From Wenzhouxiangella sp. (GTDB taxonomy: Bacteria; Pseudomonadota; Gammaproteobacteria; Xanthomonadales; Wenzhouxiangellaceae), in NCBI GenBank assembly GCA_007119095.1, contig SKQI01000180.1, positions 1-5,274 on the forward strand: a DNA stretch of 5,274 nt, in the 5' to 3' direction. The notes below the pieces were generated by a model. That model searched no databases and had not been told where the DNA came from. It saw only the letters and a list, made by a program, of their open reading frames with translations. The position numbers and the translations under genes were made by a program. Positions 1 to 3,556 of this stretch are shown piece by piece (within the stretch, counting starts at the first letter, position 1; the number at the start of each line of letters is the position of its first letter).

Positions 1-129
1 CTGGCCGCCGAAGTCGAAGACCTCCGCGCCGGCCTCCAGGCCATCGAAGAACGCGCCCGCTCCGAATTGGGCCTGATCCAGGAAGACGAAGAATTCTTCC
101 TCATCGTCGACCCCGAACAAAGCCCTTAA
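1..129 (+). CDS. ftsB: Cell division protein FtsB, C-terminal end (partial)
   Basis: This is the last 42 codons of a gene that begins before the window and stops with TAA at 127-129. FtsB is a small bitopic inner-membrane protein that joins FtsL and FtsQ in the divisome. The visible part starts in the periplasmic coiled coil (LAAEVEDLRAGLQ) and runs into the conserved AIEERARSELGL segment, which matches AIEERARNELSM of E. coli FtsB as I recall it. The following acidic-aromatic tail DEEFFLIVDP corresponds to GETFYRLVPD, the part of E. coli FtsB that contacts FtsQ. The transmembrane segment and start are outside the window. In E. coli ispD follows immediately; here a long non-coding stretch follows. 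Identity is strong despite the short length. Confidence 0.9.
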   Translation: MAAEVEDLRAGLQAIEERARSELGLIQEDEEFFLIVDPEQSP

Positions 130-167
130 AAACCGACACCGACCGCACCCCCCCCCGAACGGTTTCC

Positions 168-206
168 GGGATGGCGCTTCTTGCGTCTCGCAAGCCGCAC
201 CATCCC
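168..206. repeat. REP-like imperfect hairpin, copy 1
   Basis: A 39-base imperfect palindrome. The outer arm GGGATGG (168-174) pairs with CCATCCC (200-206). The inner arm CTTGCG (180-185) pairs with CGCAAG (189-194) around a TCT loop, and a small internal bulge separates the two arms. The core CTTCTTGC..GCAAGCCGCACCATC recurs at 314-340, and a variant lies at 263-285. The 18 bases before and into it (158-175) match 225-242 at 15 of 18 positions, so the unit is larger than the hairpin. Size, imperfect palindromy and position beside a RAYT remnant suit a REP element. Confidence 0.6.
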
Positions 207-262
207 CTCAACCTGCACGCGCTTAACGGTCTCCGAGACGGCACGTGCAACGGCACTGCGCC

Positions 263-285
263 TTCGCTTCTTGTGCGCAAGCGAA
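263..285. repeat. REP-like hairpin, copy 2 (divergent)
   Basis: TTCGCTT (263-269) is a perfect inverted match of AAGCGAA (279-285), with a nine-base loop. An alternative inner stem CTTG/CAAG (270-273/278-281) matches the position of the inner stem in the neighbouring copies. The string CGCTTCTTG..GCAAG relates it to the copies at 168-206 and 316-330. It is preceded at 225-242 by a second copy of the AACGGT.TCCG segment seen at 158-175; that segment contains its own inverted match GTCTC (229-233) and GAGAC (235-239). Confidence 0.5.
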
Positions 286-310
286 CAAACCGCAAAGGCT
301 ACGCTGCCTG

Positions 311-340
311 CACTTCTTGCCTTCGGCAAGCCGCACCATC
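311..340. repeat. REP-like hairpin, copy 3
   Basis: CTTGCC (316-321) pairs perfectly with GGCAAG (325-330) around a TTC loop. The flanks CACTT and CCGCACCATC match copy 1, whose stem is CTTGCG/CGCAAG. The final base pair therefore differs between copies (G-C against C-G) while pairing is kept, which argues for a maintained structure rather than chance. The GTAG-type element at 349-375 follows directly, so 311-375 could be one composite REP pair. Confidence 0.55.
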
Positions 341-348
341 TCTACTAC

Positions 349-375
349 CTGCGCTGAACCGGGCTACAAACCCGG
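349..375 (-). repeat. GTAG-core REP element
   Basis: On the minus strand this reads CCGGGTTTGTAGCCCGG followed by TTCAGCGCAG. CCGGG (359-363) pairs with CCCGG (371-375) around a seven-base loop that holds the GTAG core. Bases 349-370 match 3463-3484 downstream of truD at 19 of 22 positions, so it is a dispersed repeat. GTAG-headed short palindromes are the known substrates of RAYT transposases in Stenotrophomonas and Pseudomonas. The RAYT remnant begins 35 bases away in the same orientation. Confidence 0.6.
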
Positions 376-409
376 ATTGTTCGGCGCCAAACCCACATGG
401 CCACGAATA

Positions 410-636
410 TCAACCCGGCTCCCCCGCATCGGCCGGGCCGTCCGGCTCTCGGCTACCCCAACAATGGCTGTAATGCCCACGCGCCACCCAGTTATGGAAA
501 CTACTCCACCGCCACTGCCGCGCCAACGCCACGTAACCATGCCGCACCGGGTTGTAATGGGTGTAATCCATCCACTCGTCACCAGGGTGATGAACACCAC
601 CTGGTTCTCTTCAAAATATCGACGATACCCAACCAT
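410..636 (-). pseudogene. REP-associated tyrosine transposase (RAYT) remnant, internally deleted
   Basis: Reading the minus strand from ATG at 636, the first ~20 residues include YRRYFEENQVVFITLVT, typical of the N-terminus of RAYT proteins (IS200-like Y1 family). Near 574-577 the homology jumps to another frame, which gives MDYTHYNPVRHGYVAL and then WRWSSFHNWVARGHY, and stops with TGA at 412-410. This is the conserved RAYT C-terminal segment, usually of the form DYIHxNPVKHGxV..WPWSSFH. About 100 residues that normally lie between, carrying the HUH histidines and the catalytic tyrosine, are gone. Only about 75 residues of a usual 150-200 remain, and the two parts are out of frame, so no active enzyme can be made. 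The family match is from memory of motifs, but two independent blocks in the right order, strand and place make it firm. REP-like hairpins lie just beyond its 3' end. Confidence 0.85.
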
Positions 637-727
637 CGGCGCATCATCGATTCAGACCAGCGCACCGACCATCCGAAACCGCCCCGAAAATGCCTGAGAA
701 AATCTCCCTTGTTGCCAAAATGCGCAG

Positions 728-755
728 TTTCAGGGAAATTTCAGCCAACTTTCCG
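728..755. promoter_or_regulatory. 11-bp-period TTTCAG direct repeats upstream of the regulator gene
   Basis: TTTCAG occurs at 728-733 and 739-744, and TTTCCG at 750-755. The starts are exactly 11 bp apart. The same hexamer with the same period recurs at 1797-1824, before the next gene. Tandem half-sites one helical turn apart are the binding pattern of OmpR/PhoB-type winged-helix domains, which the downstream gene encodes. Its end lies about 150 bp before the likely start codon at 906, and 76 bp before a possible -10 hexamer CATAAT at 832-837. The role as an autoregulatory operator is inference. Confidence 0.4.
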
Positions 756-905
756 GTTGCTGCCCTGGCCAAACCGTTGCAATTGCGCCACGCTTATTGC
801 ACCGACCGGGCCGGTATCGACACTGATTCGGCATAATTGTGGGTGATGCGGATCTCACACCGCCACGCAACCACCGGCAACAAGTTATCAAACGAAACCT
901 TCGCC

Positions 906-1781
906 ATGCGCTACAGCTTCGCCAATCTTGAATTCAACGCGGCTACCGGACGCCTGTCGGCCAAGGGTGCCGGCGAAGGCATGACTCTGCGCCCGCAGGT
1001 GGCCCGCCTGCTGCAGGCCTTTCTCGATCACCCAAACCAGGTACAAGACCGGGAAACACTCTGCAAAGCGGTATGGGACGAAGGCACGGTTGTTGATTTT
1101 GAATCCGGCCTGGCCGCCGTGCTCCGCGAACTGCGGCGCAGCCTGGCAGAGCAGGGCGGTGACGAGGACCTGATCGAAACCATTCCCCGGCGCGGTTACC
1201 GCCTGAAACTCAAGCCGCTGGCCGTGCGCACAGAACAACAACAGGCACCGCTGGATCGAAGCCAGGTCCGGCGCGGTATCTGGGGCGCAGCCGCTTTCGC
1301 AGCGGTTGTTCTGCTGTTGCTGTCCCTGTTCTGGCCCACACCCGTCGAACCGCCGGCGGCCGACCCTGAAGGCAGCTCGGCCCATGCGATGGCGATTCTG
1401 CCCTTCGAAATCCTGACCGACACCGACCTGCAGCCGGAAGGCGCAGGTATCGTCCTGGCCGACTACCTGCTCACCGAGCTATGGGAATCCGGCCTTGAAG
1501 ACGTGAGCCTGATCGGCAGGACCAGCTTGCGCGCTTACCAGGACCGCAGCGACATCGCCGCAGCGGTTGCCGAAGATCTGGGCGTGGACCTGCTGCTGGA
1601 AGGCAGCATCAGCCGTGCCGATGAACAGTGGCGCGTCGACGCCCGGCTGCTGCAAGTACCCCCGGGCACGGTGAGCTGGTCGGAGCGACTGCACGCGCCG
1701 GTTACCGAACCGCTGCCGGTCGCAGAGATGGCGGCGAGCCTGGTTGATAGCCTGCGCCGGGCCTGGGAAGTCCGGGAATAG
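906..1781 (+). CDS. Transmembrane winged-helix transcriptional regulator (ToxR/CadC-like) with TolB-like periplasmic domain
   Basis: A 291-residue one-component regulator anchored in the inner membrane. Residues 1-102 form an OmpR/PhoB-type winged helix: LRPQVARLLQAFLDHP, then the recognition-helix region SGLAAVLRELRRSL, ending in IETIPRRGYRL, the typical wing. Residues 124-143 (GIWGAAAFAAVVLLLLSLFW) are one membrane segment after an Arg-rich stretch, which puts the DNA-binding part in the cytoplasm. Residues 160-285 resemble the TolB-like N-terminal domain that follows such regulators: AILPFEIL, IGRTSLRAYQ, LGVDLLLEGSISR, WRVDARLLQ, SWSERL. The TPR repeats that often follow are missing, so it is a short form. 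I chose ATG 906 because the domain begins right there; TTG 837 and ATG 846 are in frame but add residues unlike the family. No strong ribosome site precedes 906. The signal sensed is unknown. The neighbouring exported protein is a candidate target or partner. Confidence 0.85.
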   Translation: MRYSFANLEFNAATGRLSAKGAGEGMTLRPQVARLLQAFLDHPNQVQDRETLCKAVWDEGTVVDFESGLAAVLRELRRSLAEQGGDEDLIETIPRRGYRLKLKPLAVRTEQQQAPLDRSQVRRGIWGAAAFAAVVLLLLSLFWPTPVEPPAADPEGSSAHAMAILPFEILTDTDLQPEGAGIVLADYLLTELWESGLEDVSLIGRTSLRAYQDRSDIAAAVAEDLGVDLLLEGSISRADEQWRVDARLLQVPPGTVSWSERLHAPVTEPLPVAEMAASLVDSLRRAWEVRE

Positions 1782-1791
1782 CGCGTTGGTA

Positions 1792-1824
1792 GCCAATTTC
1801 AGGCCAATTTCAGGCAAATGCCAG
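1792..1824. promoter_or_regulatory. 11-bp tandem repeat (GCCAATTTCAG), probable operator of the exported-protein gene
   Basis: GCCAATTTCAG is repeated exactly and back to back at 1792-1802 and 1803-1813. A weaker third unit (TGCCAG, 1819-1824) stands in phase. The TTTCAG cores start at 1797 and 1808, 11 bp apart, as in the set at 728-755. A possible -10, TAACAT, lies at 1830-1835, so the repeats would cover the -35 region, as PhoB boxes do at activated promoters. The array sits 10 bp after the regulator's stop and about 75 bp before ATG 1898. Binding by the upstream regulator is inferred, not shown. Confidence 0.45.
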
Positions 1825-1897
1825 CCTTCTAACATGGTTGTTTGAATTCAACTTTTGCATCATTGATCCTGCGACCTAACCAGCGGAGACCCCGACC

Positions 1898-2317
1898 ATG
1901 AAACGAGCACTGATCACAATCACCCTTTTGACTCTGGCCTTGCTGCTGAGCATGCCCGCTGCAGCCCAGCGCATTCCCTTCACCAAACCCGGCGACGATG
2001 CGGCCCGCGTTGTTGGCGAGCCCGGCAATCCAAGCAAGGATATCTACCCTGTGCGCTTCGTCGCCGTTGACGGGGTCAACATCCCAGGCGGTGGACGCGA
2101 GGCACTGTGGCTCGAACCGGGCAGCTACACCCTGACCGTGCTGGGCATGATTCGCAGCCCATCGATCCGCCGTCCTTTCCGAGGGCGTCATGATCCCGGT
2201 TACAACGAGATCGAAGTCGTGATCGAGGCCGGCCGTACCTACCACATCGGCATGAAGCACGACCGCTCACTGAAACGTTCGCCGTACTCGACCGTGCTCT
2301 ATCTGATCACCGAATAG
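1898..2317 (+). CDS. Small exported protein of unknown function
   Basis: A 139-residue protein with a clear Sec signal peptide: MKR, a hydrophobic stretch (residues 4-18), then MPAAA-Q, with likely cleavage after Ala23. No cysteine stands at the cleavage site, so it is not a lipoprotein; it should be periplasmic or secreted. The mature 116 residues contain no cysteine and look all-beta. The blocks VRFVAVDGVNI, ALWLEPGSYTLTVLGMI and NEIEVVIEAGRTYHIGM recall carbohydrate- or carboxypeptidase-regulatory-like sandwich folds, in which a PG turn leads into a strand and a later EAGRTY turn leads into another. I do not recognise the family. GGAG at 1885-1888 is a good ribosome site nine bases before ATG. 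The gene is followed by an intrinsic terminator and preceded by the 11-bp repeats, so it is probably its own transcription unit, possibly controlled by the upstream regulator. Confidence 0.8.
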   Translation: MKRALITITLLTLALLLSMPAAAQRIPFTKPGDDAARVVGEPGNPSKDIYPVRFVAVDGVNIPGGGREALWLEPGSYTLTVLGMIRSPSIRRPFRGRHDPGYNEIEVVIEAGRTYHIGMKHDRSLKRSPYSTVLYLITE

Positions 2318-2339
2318 CGCGAGCGAAAGCACGAAACCT

Positions 2340-2371
2340 GCGATGGTCGCTCAGCCGGCCATCGCTTTTTT
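2340..2371 (+). terminator. Intrinsic terminator after the exported-protein gene
   Basis: GCGATGG (2340-2346) pairs perfectly with CCATCGC (2359-2365) around a 12-base loop, and six T follow (2366-2371). It lies 23 bases after the stop codon at 2317 and before truD, so it should separate the exported-protein transcript from truD. Confidence 0.85.
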
Positions 2372-2381
2372 CGTCATAATG

Positions 2382-2404
2382 CCGGGCCAGCCTACAGCCC
2401 GGAT
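2382..2404. repeat. GTAG-type REP-like hairpin just before truD
   Basis: CCGGGC (2382-2387) pairs with GCCCGG (2397-2402) around a nine-base loop. The right half CTACAGCCCGGAT resembles CTACAAACCCGGAT at 364-376, so it belongs to the same dispersed family. It ends six bases before the truD start codon and covers the only weak ribosome-site-like bases (GGAT, 2401-2404). It may therefore limit truD translation as well as being a REP relic. A CATAAT hexamer at 2375-2380 lies just upstream. Confidence 0.45.
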
Positions 2405-2409
2405 CTGCC

Positions 2410-3426
2410 ATGACCCCTTACGCCTGGGGTACACCCCCGGCCAGCGCCAATATCCGCGTCCAGCCGGACGACTTCCGCGTCATCGAAGACCTGGGCCATG
2501 AACCCAGCGGAGAAGGCGAGCATCTCTGGCTATGGGTGGAAAAGCGCGAGCAGAATACCGCCTTCGTCGCCACCGAACTGGCGCGCGCGGCCGGAGTACA
2601 CCCCCGCCAGGTCAGCTTTGCCGGCCTGAAAGACCGCAACGCCGTCACCAGCCAGTACTTTTCCATCCATCTTCCCGGTCGCCCTGACCCGGACTGGCAA
2701 AACTGGACCATCGAAGGCATCTGCATTCATCGCGCCGAACGCAGTCATCGCAAGATTCAGCGCGGCCGCCTGGCCGGCAACCGATTCGAGCTGATGCTGA
2801 GAGACCTTGACGGTGATCTCGATGCGCTGGAAGCGCGCCTGGTCCAGGTTCGGAATCATGGCGTGCCGAACGGATTCGGCGAACAGCGCTTCGGCGGCAA
2901 CAACCTGGCCCGGGCCCGCGCCCTGTTCGCCGGTGAACTGCGCCGCAAGCCATCGAAAAACAAGCGTGGCTTTTACCTCTCGTCCGCCCGCAGCCTGCTG
3001 TTCAACCAGGTCCTGGCTGAACGCATAGGGCAGGGCACTTGGAACCGGCTGATTCCGGGCGATGTTGTCATGCTCGACGGCAGCCAATCCTGGTTCAAGG
3101 CCGACCCGGCCGATCCGGAGCAGCTTCAGCGCTGCGCCGACCTGGACATTCATCCCACCGGCCCCCTGGTCGGCGAAGGCGAAAACCCGGTCAGCGACCA
3201 GGCCGCCGCCATTGAAGAGCGCATTACCGCAGCTGAACCCGATCTGGTCCAAGGCCTGCACCACTTCCGCCTCCAGGCCCAGCGCCGCGCCCTGCGCATG
3301 CGCATCCAGCACCTGACCTGGGAATTAACCCCTGCCAAGACCGAGCTTCACCTGAGCTTCAACCTGGGCCAGGGCAGCTACGCCACCTCCGTCCTCCGAG
3401 AACTCGTCGATTACTCCACCCCCTGA
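2410..3426 (+). CDS. truD: tRNA pseudouridine(13) synthase TruD
   Basis: A 338-residue protein that converts uridine 13 of certain tRNAs (tRNA-Glu in E. coli) to pseudouridine in the cytoplasm. The catalytic motif is VSFAGLKDRNAVTSQYF, with the nucleophile Asp75. The N-terminus VQPDDFRVIEDLGHEPSGEGEH matches the family start closely, which supports ATG 2410. VPNGFGEQRFGGNNLARA (from about residue 152) is the family VPNYFG.QRFG motif, and SARSLLFNQVLAER follows. The TRUD insertion region spans roughly residues 150-300. The C-terminus LSFNLGQGSYATSVLRELVDY closes the fold as in E. coli (349 residues), so the gene is full length. No strong ribosome site is seen; a hairpin covers the leader. In E. 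coli truD follows ispF; here it follows a terminated unrelated gene. Confidence 0.95.
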   Translation: MTPYAWGTPPASANIRVQPDDFRVIEDLGHEPSGEGEHLWLWVEKREQNTAFVATELARAAGVHPRQVSFAGLKDRNAVTSQYFSIHLPGRPDPDWQNWTIEGICIHRAERSHRKIQRGRLAGNRFELMLRDLDGDLDALEARLVQVRNHGVPNGFGEQRFGGNNLARARALFAGELRRKPSKNKRGFYLSSARSLLFNQVLAERIGQGTWNRLIPGDVVMLDGSQSWFKADPADPEQLQRCADLDIHPTGPLVGEGENPVSDQAAAIEERITAAEPDLVQGLHHFRLQAQRRALRMRIQHLTWELTPAKTELHLSFNLGQGSYATSVLRELVDYSTP

Positions 3427-3455
3427 CCCAACTCAAAATCTTGGGGATTTGCACC

Positions 3456-3482
3456 CGTAGCCCTGCGCTGCCCCGGGCTACG
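3456..3482 (-). repeat. GTAG REP element downstream of truD
   Basis: CGTAGCCC (3456-3463) pairs perfectly with GGGCTACG (3475-3482) around an 11-base loop. On the minus strand it reads GTAGCCCGGGGCAGCGCAGG, against GTAGCCCGGTTCAGCGCAGG at 367-348. There is no T run after it, so it is not a standard terminator, although its position 30 bases after the truD stop could let it protect or end the transcript. It is the best-formed member of the dispersed family in the window. Confidence 0.6.
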
Positions 3483-3498
3483 AAACCTCAATGACCCC

Positions 3499-3528
3499 GT
3501 AACAGCACCCGTCCGGCCGGGCTACAAT
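3499..3528 (+). promoter_or_regulatory. Candidate sigma-70 promoter for sat-cysC
   Basis: TACAAT (3523-3528) matches the -10 consensus at five of six bases. GTAACA (3499-3504) matches the -35 at four of six, with an 18-bp spacer. Transcription would start near 3535 and give a leader of only about 20 bases. The -10 overlaps CCGGGCTACAA (3517-3527), which is identical to 359-369, so a REP half may have supplied it. No Shine-Dalgarno sequence is visible before ATG 3557. Confidence 0.4.
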
Positions 3529-3551
3529 TGTTGAAAACGCCAATTGTTTTC
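3525..3551 (+). promoter_or_regulatory. Direct repeat and short hairpin in the sat-cysC leader
   Basis: CAATTGTT occurs exactly at 3525-3532 and 3541-3548, 16 bp apart. GAAAAC (3533-3538) pairs with GTTTTC (3546-3551) around a seven-base loop that ends five bases before the start codon. The cluster lies at the presumed transcription start and could be an operator or a translation-control hairpin. No known regulator site is recognised. Confidence 0.3.
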
Positions 3552-3556
3552 GACCC

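Larger units (their letters stand above)
130..905. other. Long gene-free stretch: REP-like hairpins, transposase remnant, direct repeats
   Basis: No intact gene is supported here. The open frames that cross it on either strand are rich in Pro, Thr, Arg and Cys in low-complexity order and match no family I know, except the two segments of the transposase remnant on the minus strand. From left to right it holds a nine-C run (148-156), imperfect hairpin repeats (158-375), the RAYT remnant (410-636) and TTTCAG direct repeats (728-755). A CATAAT hexamer at 832-837 could be a -10 element for the regulator gene, but no good -35 stands 16-18 bp upstream. No clear terminator for ftsB is seen. Confidence 0.7.

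Noticed and set aside
126..329. Minus-strand open frames over the hairpin repeats (101-295, 126-329)
   Set aside because: They read through ftsB antisense and the REP-like repeats, the translation is low-complexity Arg-rich, and no start context is seen.
245..846. Two overlapping plus-strand open frames (245-697 and 397-846) as hypothetical genes
   Set aside because: Their products are Pro/Thr/His/Arg-rich with no domain-like order, they cover hairpin repeats, and they lie antisense to the recognisable RAYT remnant.
837..905. Upstream in-frame starts (TTG 837, ATG 846) for the regulator
   Set aside because: The added ~20 residues do not resemble the family and the winged-helix domain begins immediately after ATG 906. 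The CATAAT at 832-837 would also overlap a start at 837.
130..905. CRISPR array or tRNA gene in the repeat-rich stretch
   Set aside because: The repeats are few, unequal in spacing and themselves palindromic without spacers, and no tRNA cloverleaf was recognised.
1842..1851. Perfect palindrome TTGAATTCAA upstream of the exported-protein gene
   Set aside because: Ten bases is short, no partner copy is seen elsewhere in the window, and its position after the proposed -10 gives no clear role.
2321..2352. GAGCGA (2321-2326) / TCGCTC (2347-2352) as an antiterminator partner of the terminator loop
   Set aside because: A six-base match with a long gap is easily due to chance, and no leader peptide or attenuator logic is present at the end of this gene.
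2375..2380. CATAAT as the truD promoter -10
   Set aside because: No acceptable -35 stands 16-18 bp upstream (that region is the preceding terminator hairpin), so it is noted but not called.
2530..3312. Minus-strand open frame (260 codons) opposite truD
   Set aside because: Antisense shadow of truD; its translation resembles no family, while the plus frame has all TruD motifs.
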